A DNA stretch of 64,000 nucleotides from Buddleja alternifolia (lineage: Eukaryota > Streptophyta > Magnoliopsida > Lamiales > Scrophulariaceae), in the NCBI GenBank assembly GCA_019426215.1, contig CM033402.1, positions 25,021,102 to 25,085,101 on the forward strand, given 5' to 3'. Below the pieces are notes generated by a model. The model was not told the DNA's origin. It was given only the letters and a program-made list of their open reading frames with translations, and searched no databases. Positions within the stretch are counted from its first letter, which is position 1. Every line of letters starts with the position of its first letter. Position numbers and translations under genes: made by a program. This document shows, in pieces, positions 54,340 through 64,000 of the stretch.

Positions 54340-55720
54340 GGCTAAGATTGTCCCAACTCACATGTGAGATCACCCTGGCGCTGAATGGCGAGCAGGATGA
54401 GACTTCTAGATCATGGGCATAAGCAAAAGGGATGCGAATTATCGCCTTCGCGCCTGGAGCAACAAGGAAGGCAGATTTATATAATTTACATTCGCCTTAG
54501 ATTTTAGGCTAAGATGAGATCATGATTGATTGGTTATGAAGTAGGTCTAAGCTTTATAAAAGCCTGTTTGTAGCCGAACATGCGAACTGCTAGAGAGCGT
54601 TACATAGAGTAACTACTTGGTGGTGCGCATGTCAGGCTCTTGGATAGCGACTGGACTAAGGTTCGTATGATATTAAGAGCGTGAGATGCCCAAAATTAAG
54701 TGGGAGCTCTATCATAGCATGTTTCATACACATGTGCTTTGTGACGACCTCATAAAGAAGTGGTTGAATGGATCCCTGCTTCATCACTGTATGAGTCCTC
54801 ATGGTGTTTTTTCTGTTACCCCTTGGGACTATGGACCGTGTCATAAAGTGTAAGCTGGATGACTACTTTAGCATGTTATCCAATGACCATGATTGATTCG
54901 ATCTGTTGGAGCATATCTAGGAAAGTTATCAAGTCTAAGTTGTGTGGCATGTGAGGCCGAGGAAGAACTAAAGGTGATAACGCACTGATGTCTTAATGCT
55001 CATAGGTCGACCGACTAAGTCAAAATTTGTTTGACATAGTCATGATCATTGACACATATACTCGAGAGTGTCAAGCATGCTCTATTATAACTAGAGGGGT
55101 CAGAGATGCTTGATCTGGTGTGACCATATAGTTCGGGGTATACAGCGAGTTCCTATAGAGTTGCAGGGTTATGTTAGTTCAGTGGTAACTTAATATAGCT
55201 CTCCTCACTTGCTCCTTTTTCGCTTATTCGCACGACTTATTCCCTGTATAAAAGAAGGGATAGAAGATGAATAAATAAATGAGATTCGAGGAGATCGAGT
55301 CAAATATGTATGAGTGGGAGATATTGGATTGCATGGGTCAGGTCGTAACCCATGACCCAGATTGCATCCATATTTGATTGGCATTATGACTCTTCCAGAT
55401 ATAGTAGGATAGAGTCCTAGAGTGATTGGGGAAACTCATCTATTTAGTTAGACGTATCTCCCCAGAGATCATATCAGAAATCACGTATCATTCACAAAAA
55501 ATCTGAGTTTTGTATTCTCTCTCGTACTCTCTCCCCTAAAAAAGTAGTTCATCTCTACCTCTTAGAGAATCACCAGTTCCTCCAAGGGTTTAAGGTATGG
55601 ATGAAATAGTGAAAGCTCTAGTAGCAGCCATTGTAGCGAGGAAGAGTTTGTAGAACCTATTCAACCGAAGGTTGTAGAAAAGCTTGAAGCCGGGACACTC
55701 GTCGAAAATCTGCTGCAAAC
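54340..55720 (+). mobile_element. Probable decayed Ty1/copia 3' region and LTR
   Basis: GAGTGGGAGATATTGGATTG near 55315-55334 looks like a copia polypurine tract followed by an eroded LTR start. The upstream kilobase is GC-richer than its surroundings but has no surviving ORF. No second LTR or target duplication was found, so the assignment is tentative. Confidence 0.33.
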
Positions 55721-56790
55721 ATCAAAGGTCGGAACACAATTCCAAAATCTCATTCAAATCGAAAAAGTTATAAATCTGACCCTATTTACTTACGTCATAG
55801 CGTGTATGCTTATCAATTTTCTTCAAAATCAATTGATTTGAAGTATTTCGTTTCATTGATATTGGTATATTAAGATGTTGTAGAGTATTTTTAAACATTG
55901 ATTTATTAATTATAATAGATCTTAAAAATCATAATTCAAAATAATCATACTTTGGGTGTGGTTTATCATGCATTGCGAGGTGTTCTCTGATAAGTTCACA
56001 TTTTACGTGATGTTATCCCATTAACTTAGGTAGTTTTAATTGCATTTGATTGATTTATTCTCACATTATGCTTTTGATAGTTATTGTTTACATGTGTGTA
56101 GGTATAAAAATTGAATCTTATTCGAGGTTGAAAAGTGTGAAAAAGATCGAAGAAAAGCTGAAAAAAATTGAAACAGGAGTTCAAACCGCGATTTCAAAAT
56201 CAGAAGCAAAAAATTTTAAGATCACTCTCAAACCGCGGTCTCAGATTCTTCAAATTGCGGTTTGTAATACCCCGATCTCAAATTTCTCAAACTGTTGTTT
56301 GTGCGCTTGTTACCCTAAGTATAAGTAGCCAACTTTTTATCAGATTTTAGGACTTTTTAGAAATTTTGGAGAGCAATTTCTTGTCCGAAAATCTCAAGGA
56401 AGCAAGGAAGAAGGCGAGAGAACATCAAAAGCAAGAATTCATCTTTTATAATTGGGAATTTTCAATTTATCTTTTTAGATTAGTTTGACTATGTCTATGA
56501 GGATTATTGATCTGTTCATTTTTGTGATTACGAACTAATTTCATCTAAACTAGAGTTATGTGAAACCTTTGTTATGATTTATCATTATCGATTTTTGAGT
56601 TTTTCAGGATTAATTGTGTTTCTTGTTACGAATTCGATATTGCTCTCTATACATGCTAATATTTGATAAGTATTGGTTTTGATTTGATTGCTTGACCCTG
56701 AAACCAAGAGAAGATAGAGTAAGGTATATGTAGAATGATATCACTTGCACTGCCATTGATGCGTTGGAGGTGAACTATGGTCCTCCTCCG
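55721..56790. other. Probable retrotransposon debris, no gene
   Basis: The 56030-56750 part has the flavour of a gypsy-type LTR (long AT-rich run, TATAAGTAG near 56320, similar phrases to the 27.3-28.7 kb solo LTR), but no TG...CA ends with a duplication could be assigned. Confidence 0.3.
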
Positions 56791-56799
56791 ACGTCAATA

Positions 56800-57170
56800 C
56801 GGCAGTGCGGGGGGCAGTGTACATTGGCGTATCACTTGTTGAAACGGACTTTTAGGGCCAATGGTGGACTTTCCGATTTGCTGGTACGGACGGGGGTCGG
56901 GGAGCCATAGCAAATTAGATGGGGATGGAGGAGGAAGAAAAGGGAGGAATTTATGAGGGAGATGAAGCGTGAATTTAGAGGGAAAATTGAAGTCGAGGCA
57001 GAAGGTGGTTGGGGACATGAGTTAATGAGGAGTATTTCCGTCTTTTCGAGTGGGTAGAGGGTGAATCATAATTTTTATTATGAACTAGGGAGTGCAGGTG
57101 TTGAATCTTTGTTGATAACTGATTCCCAACTTAAATTAGCTTTTAGGTACTTATTTTCCAACTTTCCCTA
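56800..57170 (-). mobile_element. Mutator-like terminal fragment
   Basis: The reverse complement of about 57020-57170 starts AGGGAAAGTTGGAAAATAAG and continues with ATCAGTTATC, GCACTCCCTAG and CACCCTCTACCCACT. This is the same pattern as the MULE right end at 36.9 kb. The other end is missing within the window. Confidence 0.5.
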
Positions 57171-57314
57171 GAAATAATCCGACCAAATACACTTTTACGA
57201 CCATTTCCTTTACTCTTTTAAAAAAATAACATTTTTTTAAAAAAAAAAAAGAAAAGAAAATATCCCAAAAACGAAAGGAGTAAATATCCAATAAGGCCCA
57301 TAGGATCTATGCAA

Positions 57315-58220
57315 GGTCTTAAATTTAGGTTTCGGAGTAGATATCGTTGTAGTAAATTTACGAAAATTTCAATGAAAATTTCGGGGATATTTAAAATTTC
57401 GGTTTCGATTTTAAAGAAATCATGGAAATTTATAAAAATATTTGAAAATTTATAATAAAATTTTGGGTAACTTTAATTATCATACTTATGTATCTTTTAC
57501 ATCAATAGTATTCTATATATAATATATGGATAATGAATTTGTTAAATAATATCATAAAAATTATTGCGAAAAATATGAAATTAATATAATTTGATAGTAA
57601 GATAATAACCAAATCTCATGAAAACTTCATTAAAATAAAATGTACCAAGATTTAAGTAAAACTTCGAAATCGCTATCACTAGTACCTGTCTTACCTCAAC
57701 TTTCATATTGCAAGTGAAAATTATTAGTTACATGTTGATAATATTCCGCCCATAATATGGAATGTTAGTAGTACTGTATATAATAATAATGATGATAATA
57801 TCCTTCTGGTATTGAATCTTAAAGAATCTCAATGGATTAGTACAATTTTTTCAATCATATTCATATTCATTTTCAGTTTTTTGCTTTACTGCTTCTTGTG
57901 GTTTGGGGGTAGGTGGTAGGTGTGGTTCTTACCAAGTATAAATATAATTTTTTTATTATATAATATTAAAAAATATAAAAATATATATTTAAAAATATTA
58001 AAAAAAAAACAGCCTGAATTTTGATTTCGGTGAACGTTTCGGGAAATATCGGGTTTCGGCCGAAATTTCGATGGATATTTGACAAAAATATTTTAAATTT
58101 CGGCAAAAAATTGCGGGAAATTTCGGTCAAAGTTTTGGAAAATATTCTACAAAATTGGATTGAATATTCGATTTCGCTTTGAGACTCCGAAATTCGAAAT
58201 TTGGATTGAAATTTAAGACC
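57315..58220. mobile_element. Inverted-repeat element with GGTCTTAAATTT ends
   Basis: About 906 bp between GGTCTTAAATTTAGG and its complement AAATTTAAGACC. The interior is rich in GAAATTTCGG and its complement in both orientations. No ORF; target duplication not resolved. It ends about 180 bp upstream of the TATA box of the phospholipase C gene. Confidence 0.6.
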
Positions 58221-58398
58221 ATGAAAGTATGTGGTGGAAGTGGAAAAGGGTCACAATCCCAGAAAACGTACGAAAGTAAAACCCCCAAACTTGAAAGCAA
58301 CAAATAAACGAAAGAGTACAATTGTCTGGTCAAACAAGTTACAAATAAACTGCAATAAAGTACTAGGGTGATTCTCCTCTCCAGTATATGCCTCCCTC

Positions 58399-58405
58399 TA
58401 TAAAT
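58399..58405 (+). promoter_or_regulatory. TATA box of the NPC1-like gene
   Basis: TATAAAT, 112 bp before the start codon, in CCCTCTATAAATC context. Confidence 0.65.
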
Positions 58406-58429
58406 CTTATATTCCACTCCACCACATAC

Positions 58430-58465
58430 ATGGACCATTTCTTTGTAAATATCCGTAAATTGTAA
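58430..58465 (+). CDS. Possible upstream ORF of 11 codons in the NPC1-like leader
   Basis: ATG at 58430 to TAA at 58463-58465, ending 45 nt before the main ATG. It would be in the mRNA if transcription starts about 30 bp after the TATA box, which places the start close to or at this ATG. Whether it is included is therefore uncertain. Confidence 0.35.
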   Translation: MDHFFVNIRKL

Positions 58466-58510
58466 TATCCGCCCGCCCCTCAGCTGCCGCCGCTGCCCAT
58501 CGGAAGAAAA

Positions 58511-61500
58511 ATGGGTATTTTCCGGCGTATCCACTTTGTTGTTTTCTTCCTTCTACTTTTCATTTCTCACTCATTCCCCTTTCCCTTTCCCAAAAAACAT
58601 GACCACAAAATCCAAGGCCCCATCAAAACCGTCGTGGTATTAGTCATGGAGAACCGCTCCTTCGATCACATACTCGGCTGGCTCAAGACAACCCGACCCG
58701 ATATCGACGGCCTTACCGGCTCCGAATTCAACCGGGTCAACGCCTCCGACCCCACATCCCGACCCGTACCCGTTTCCGACGAGGCTTTCTTCATTGATTC
58801 CGACCCAGGCCACTCCATCCAAGCCATCAGGGAACAGATATTCGGATGCGATGACACGTCGGCCAACCCGGCCCCCATGAACGGCTTTGCTCAGCAAGCC
58901 GAGTCCATGGGGGTTGAGGGTATGTCCAAAACCGTCATGAGCGGTTTCAAACCGGATTTGTTGCCGGTTTATACCGAGTTAGGTAATGAGTTCGGGGTTA
59001 TGGACCGGTGGTTCGCTTCGGTTCCCGCTTCGACTCAGCCGAACCGGTTCTACGTTCACTCCGCCACTTCCCACGGTGCCTCTAGCAACGTCAGGAAAGA
59101 CCTCATCCATGGCTTCCCTCAGAAGACCATTTTCGATTCATTGGACGAAAATGGCCTCAGTTTTGGTATTTATTACCAGAATATCCCCGCTACTCTCTTC
59201 TTCAAGAGCCTTAGGAAGCTCAAGCACATTGTCAAGTTCCATAATTATAACTTGAAATTCAATCTCCATGCTAAGATGGGGAAGCTCCCAAACTATGTTG
59301 TCATCGAGCAAAGGTACTTCGACGTAGAATTGTTCCCCGCCAACGATGACCATCCCTCACACGACGTCGCTCTGGGGCAGAGGTTTGTGAAGGAGGTGTA
59401 TGAGACACTTAGGGCCAGCCCACAATGGAATGAGCTTGCCCTTCTCATCACTTATGATGAGCATGGCGGGTTTTATGATCACGTGCCCACGCCCGTTTCT
59501 GGTGTGCCTAACCCGGATGGGATCATTGGACCCGACCCGTATTATTTCAAATTTGATAGGCTAGGAGTGCGCGTGCCAACGTTACTTATCTCCCCCTGGA
59601 TCGACAGAGGCACTGGTATGTAATTGTTCTAGATATGTTGAAAGCTGCTTAATTATATTTTGATCAAATTGAATGTGTGAAAGGCTATAAGTTCAAACTT
59701 GAAAATCTACTGGATATGATCATAGAATACATGTTACATTGCTTACAATCAGACGATATGTAGTTTGGAAAAAACGAAAATAGGGGGATTATCTATTCAC
59801 TGATTTGTGTAAATGGTAGGGTGTGTGTAGTACCAAGAAGAAGTATAGCTAAGATCCGTCACGAACACAGTTACACAAGAAAAAATAGAGAGGAAATATA
59901 AGCTTTGAACTGTTTTTTTGATGTATAAAACATTGCATTGAAGTGTATGGAATGGATAGAAGTGAAGTATACAGTGGGTCATTCAGCAAATGGACTAGAA
60001 AAAATGAATGTTTAACAATACCGGTATACTAACTTAAAGAAGCATGATAATAGAAATGTGGCTCAGTTCATGTAGCCGCGCACAACTATTTGTCTCTGCT
60101 GTGAGTGGCACCCCGGGATTTCTGTAATTGATGAGAAACATAGGCAAAATTCAGAAGTCCGTTTGATTGATTCACTTCTGCTACCGGTTATGTACTTGTA
60201 TAAACAGCTAGTCATGTTCGAATCTTTTCTGAAGTCTCCTTGTGTACTTTTTACTTGCTTCTTTTCTTCTGCCGTGGGAATAACCCCTCTATTATCAGTA
60301 ACTTCCACTATCTGAAACCAAGGCCGTCATTTAGCATAATCGAGAGGATATGTAACTGCATGTTGCAATGCATTATGATGCATCATTAGATAGGCCCCTC
60401 ATAGTAACGAAATCGGGAAACACAAAAAGAAAACATATAAGAATTTGCATCACTGTTAAGAACCAATTATGTTAAAGTGTCCTGCTATTAGGAGAAAGTG
60501 GAGTATGATACTGCTAATGTCCAGCAGTTTAGTTATAATACCGTGAGAATTGTCCCAAAACTCTCTGTTTAAGGTTAAGAAGCAAGGATATTTCTAGTTT
60601 CTTGAAAGCATGTACCTACATGTCCGAAGAAAAACAAGCTGCACTTTCTCTTTGAAAATGAGAAATGGATAGCAGTCGATGCCATAATCATGAACATAGA
60701 AATGATTCTAGTTCTGGCGAGAGTTTGAAGCTCGGGTATGGTATCTACATTGGGACACAATATCTGGAAGATTAAGGAGCGAGGTGCTATAGCTTATCTT
60801 ATCCCTTATTTTTCAATGCAAATTGAAGAGTAATGAGTGGATAACTTCATAATTCAATGCTTTTGAGATGTTTTGCATGGATTGTTTACTCATCATTCAT
60901 AACCAAAACAGAATAGTCATACTTCTGCTCTTGGTACTGGGTGTTGAACTTATCAAATTTTTGGTGAGCGCTACAGAGCAATCAGCTTATCTACCATGTT
61001 TCTGGACTGCAAATATGCATTTGTCTCTCCTTTTGAGATGTGTATAGAAAGAAAAAGGTTTCAATTGCTACTTTTCCCGCGAGGGTTGAACAACCTTGCT
61101 TTCAGGAGAAACTTACATGCTTTGGATTGATAGATAAACGAGTACATCTAAATGTGCATTTTCTTGTACAAGTAAAATTGGTTTCTATTTTGTTTTTTCA
61201 ACAGTATTTTGCGGCCCCAATTTTTTTTATTTTCCTGATTCATAATATTTGGTGCAGTGATTCACGAACCAAGCGGCCCAACCCCATCTTCACAATATGA
61301 ACACTCTTCAATACCTGCTACCGTGAAGAAGCTCTTTAATCTTGAATCAAATTTCCTGACGAAAAGAGATGCATGGGCTGGAACCTTTGAGAAATACTTG
61401 TACATGCGTGATACGCCACGTGATGACTGTCCAGGTCTGCCTTTTACCTGACAATTGACTTATTCTTTTCAAATAATCTCTAGATCAGTATCATATAGTA

Positions 61501-62128
61501 AAATTAGATGTAATAGGTCCCCTATGTTCTACTTGCCCGATTTTCAATACCAAAATATGATTGAATAGAGAGAATTGATTAGTTAGAAATTAGATGTAAT
61601 AGGTTTGATGAATGGCGTTTCAGTTCAATGAAGCGGGAAACTTAAAAGAATAAATTTGTTATTTGGAGATCTCTCTTATTACAAGCATCTCTTTGGATGT
61701 TATAATTATAAATTGCCTAAACTATAAGATGTCATCAGCACATGACTCAAAGAATATAACTTGATGGTTTTAATCGTATGATTCTTTCTTTATGGTGTTA
61801 TTTAGAGAAACTCCCAGAAGTGAAGACCACATTAAGGTCTAGGGGACCAAAGGAAGATGTTGAACTCTCAGAATTTCAAGTTGAACTGATTCAGCTTGCA
61901 TCACAGCTCAACGGCGACCATATCCTCAATACCTATCCGGATATTGGAAAAGGGATGACTGTGGGTATGGCTAATCGTTATGCTGAGGATGCAGTTAAAA
62001 GGTTCTTGGAAGCTGGAAGGACTGCTTTGAGGGCGGGAGCCAACGAGTCGGCTCTCGTTACCATGAGACCCGCCCTAACCAGCCAAACCGCACAACCTAA
62101 GTATAGCACTGGTCATGAGTCCTTCTGA
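58511..62128 (+). CDS. NPC1: Non-specific phospholipase C, NPC1-like
   Basis: Three exons join in frame (58511-59615, 61258-61434, 61806-62128; GT-AG introns), giving 534 residues, normal for NPC proteins. The family hydrolyses phospholipids such as phosphatidylcholine to diacylglycerol and a phosphorylated head group. Residues about 8-20 form a hydrophobic signal peptide, so entry into the secretory pathway is expected. Phosphoesterase motifs: MENRSFDH (46-53), the STQPNR and HSATSHG segments in mid-protein, and [10 protein letters not shown] (316-325). The C-terminal part includes [10 protein letters not shown] and [13 protein letters not shown]. Sequence features and the signal peptide fit NPC1 rather than the cytosolic NPC3-5 group; the paralogue call is from memory. 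Start chosen because it gives the complete signal peptide. Intact. Confidence 0.93.
59616..61257 (+). other. Intron 1 of the NPC1-like gene
   Basis: 1.64 kb, donor GTATGT, acceptor TTGGTGCAG. A minus-strand open stretch of 81 codons (60063-60308) follows a CAG acceptor-like site and has no recognised homologue. No transposon ends were seen. Confidence 0.75.
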
Positions 62129-63250
62129 TCATTCGGTTTTCATTTGTATATAAGTTATGAACAACGAATGTATATATATTTGAAGAGGTACCTTCTGCAA
62201 TAGATATTGGTGATTACGTTAAATTTTAATACTATTTCTTATAAGAATTAAATGGAATTTGGCCGGAGCTACCCCGTTCCTGTTCGAAATTTGGACTCTA
62301 GATTACCACGTATTTTCTTCACTGAAAACTTGTTTGCAAAAACTTGTGCTCTCAAAGAAGTGTTTGAATTTTAAAAAAAGTAGTAAAAGTGATTGAAAAA
62401 TTAAAGTTGAGTTTGTTTGCAAAATTTGTTAAAAAATAGAAGATAAAAAAAAGCCGGTAGAAATTGTCATATCCATGCTTTTAGTTTTAGGTTATTTTTA
62501 ATTTTTCTCCATAAAAGCAAAAGCATAATCATTAAAACTAAACAACAGAGCAACCTAACTTCAGCAAATAGTCTAAAATCCTTTCTTTTCTTTTTTGTCA
62601 ATTTTCCCAAACAGGGCTTGAGTGTTCTGTAGCATCGTATTTTAAGTGCATTTTGATCCTAATCATCATATGTTACACAACGACAGGGATTGGTTGGGGG
62701 GGGGGGGGGGTGTTTGTTGTAGATAGCTGGGTAGCTAATGATTCAAAAGTGTATTTCATGTCTATTTCTTTCACACAAGTGAGGGGAGACCACACATAAT
62801 ACAATTAATTGTGTTAGAGAGATGGGCACTAAGACATTTCTGGCCAAAACCATTCCAAACATAGCCTAAGATCATGGGACTATATTCTCTCCTATATGAT
62901 AAATATCATTTTTAGTTTTAGTTTTTCATATTCAAATGGAACATGATATTACTGATGTATTGTAAGATGGTTGTGTTAGGACATTGTGGTTAAACCCCGG
63001 GATTGTGCTTGTAGCGGATGACAGAGAATTAAAATTTAAATAACACAATCCCTAAACAAGGATTAGGTAAGACATGAAACCATTGGATCTGAGACACATA
63101 CACAGGGTGATATTATAGACAAGACTGTCATAGTATTTACAAGCTAAGGTCAAGTCATACACTATCAGGTTGCCATTCTTAATCTGAAAGATTAGAATTG
63201 AAATTAGTCAGATCATATTTCTTTGACCTTTTATGTTTTATGTTTTATTT
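62129..63250. other. 3' flank of the NPC1-like gene
   Basis: The first 150-200 bp are likely 3'UTR. A G-only run lies at about 62696-62710. No gene or recognisable element otherwise. Confidence 0.5.
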
Positions 63251-63251
63251 A

Positions 63252-63486
63252 ATCGTAACACAAACCCCTTTTCTTATTGTGTAATTACCAAAACCTTCCC
63301 TCACTTATTGAAAATTGTCAACACACCCTCAAGTGGTCTATTTGTAAGGTTTATAAGGTTAAAATTGTAAGAATTTTTAAACACATGGAGGGTTTAATTG
63401 TAAGAAATCCTTAACATGAAGGAGTGTATTGGTAATTTCAAATAAATGGGGGTTGGTAATTACGAAATAATTGTGTGTAATTTTCC
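63252..63486. mobile_element. Decayed copy of the 37.1-kb MITE family
   Basis: Inverted arms with ACACAAACCCC, TTATTGTGTAATTACCAAAA and AAAATTGTCAACACACCC on the left, and their complements on the right (GGTAATTTCAAATAAATGGG, TGTGTGTAATTTTCC). Clearly related to 37143-37374 but more diverged. TTTAAT flanks both ends and may be the remains of the duplication. Confidence 0.68.
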
Positions 63487-63603
63487 TTTAATATTATGAT
63501 CACTTTCCTTTTCCTTTAGAAATGACATATTCTTAGATTAATTATGAAAATATGTCAAATATTATTTATATGTATTTAATTAGTAAGAAATATAATATTT
63601 ACA

Positions 63604-63645
63604 TTGGACGTCGATCTAATATTTTTTAACTTGATCGACGTCCAA
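63604..63645. repeat. Perfect 13-bp hairpin
   Basis: TTGGACGTCGATC (63604-63616) and its exact complement (63633-63645) around a 16-nt AT-rich loop. Confidence 0.8.
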
Positions 63646-63654
63646 AAACATAGG

Positions 63655-63996
63655 CTATGTTTGGTTATGTTTTGAGATGGTATTTTGGTGAGAAATTTAT
63701 GGGGACACGTGCGTGTTTGATGTGATTGTGTTTGATTTAATTTTGGGAGTTGGTTTTTAAGTGTGTTTTTTTGGTGAGATAATGTTTGGTTTTGTTTTCA
63801 GAGGGAACAAAAGTTACTGTAACAGTCAAATCATGAAGCTTTTGTCTGTTAGAGAAGATAGAGAAGAGAGAGAGAGCACATGGAGAGGAGTGTAGAGACA
63901 AAGTAGGTGTAGAAAGATAAAAAATAATTATTATATTTTTTTTTTGCCAAAAAAAGTAGTGTATTTTTGACGAAATATTTTGTGAACCAAACATAG
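63655..63996. mobile_element. MITE with CTATGTTTGGTT ends at the right edge
   Basis: Left end CTATGTTTGGTTATG, right end AACCAAACATAG, 342 bp apart. GT-rich interior without an ORF. Probably a hAT- or Harbinger-type MITE. Flanking duplication not resolved because the window ends 4 bp later. Confidence 0.6.
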
Positions 63997-64000
63997 TTTG

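Noticed and set aside
58640..59353. Antisense ORFs of 70-85 codons in the phospholipase C exon 1
   Set aside because: Shadows caused by GC-rich third positions in the real gene.

Overview
The window is nuclear DNA of a flowering plant, most likely a eudicot. The evidence is plant-type intron-containing genes (a WrbA-type quinone reductase and a non-specific phospholipase C closest to NPC1), AT-rich intergenic DNA, and dense layers of plant transposable elements. About two thirds of the 64 kb is mobile-element DNA. Only two ordinary host genes could be supported.

Layout. 1-7.3 kb: a 191-bp tandem repeat cut by the left edge, perfect hairpins, a fold-back MITE, and two 5'-truncated LINE remnants (one with a 17-bp target duplication). 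7.6-9.1 kb: a 1.4-kb inverted-repeat element lying inside a (TA)n microsatellite. 10.1-12.5 kb: a four-exon FQR1-like NAD(P)H:quinone reductase gene (+). 13.3-27.1 kb: element A, a complete and apparently young Ty1/copia retrotransposon of Sirevirus type (LTRs of about 1.54 kb, perfect 5-bp TSD GTATG), with intact gag, pol and a third 1376-aa ORF. 27.2-37.0 kb: a Mutator-like element (9-bp TSD TTTATGTTT) with a decayed ULP1-like gene (+) and a decayed MuDR transposase gene (-) in convergent orientation, separated by two tandem arrays built on TACGTC. A solo LTR sits inside its left terminal inverted repeat. 37.1-37.4 kb: a MITE. 37.5-52.2 kb: element B, an older relative of A (TSD AAAGA), broken in all three ORFs and carrying a nested 440-bp solo LTR. 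53.0-58.2 kb: a hAT-type element, decayed LTR-retrotransposon debris, a MULE end and a GGTCTTAAATTT-ended element. 58.5-62.1 kb: a three-exon NPC1-like phospholipase C gene (+). 63.2-64.0 kb: two MITEs and a hairpin.

How the parts work together. The two host genes are functionally unrelated: a cytosolic flavoprotein that reduces quinones by two electrons, and a secretory-pathway lipid phosphoesterase. In element A, gag supplies the particle, and pol supplies protease, integrase, reverse transcriptase and RNase H. The long third ORF has no signal peptide and carries a nucleoplasmin-like nuclear localisation signal, so a nuclear role fits better than an envelope role. Comparing A with B shows what the family conserves: a gag-pol junction that looks like a splice acceptor, a roughly 800-nt spacer before ORF3 with a G-box and TTTAAAT, a U5 hairpin with a C-only loop, and a dense AAGCG(C/T) motif.

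All family assignments come from reading motifs by eye. No database search was possible.
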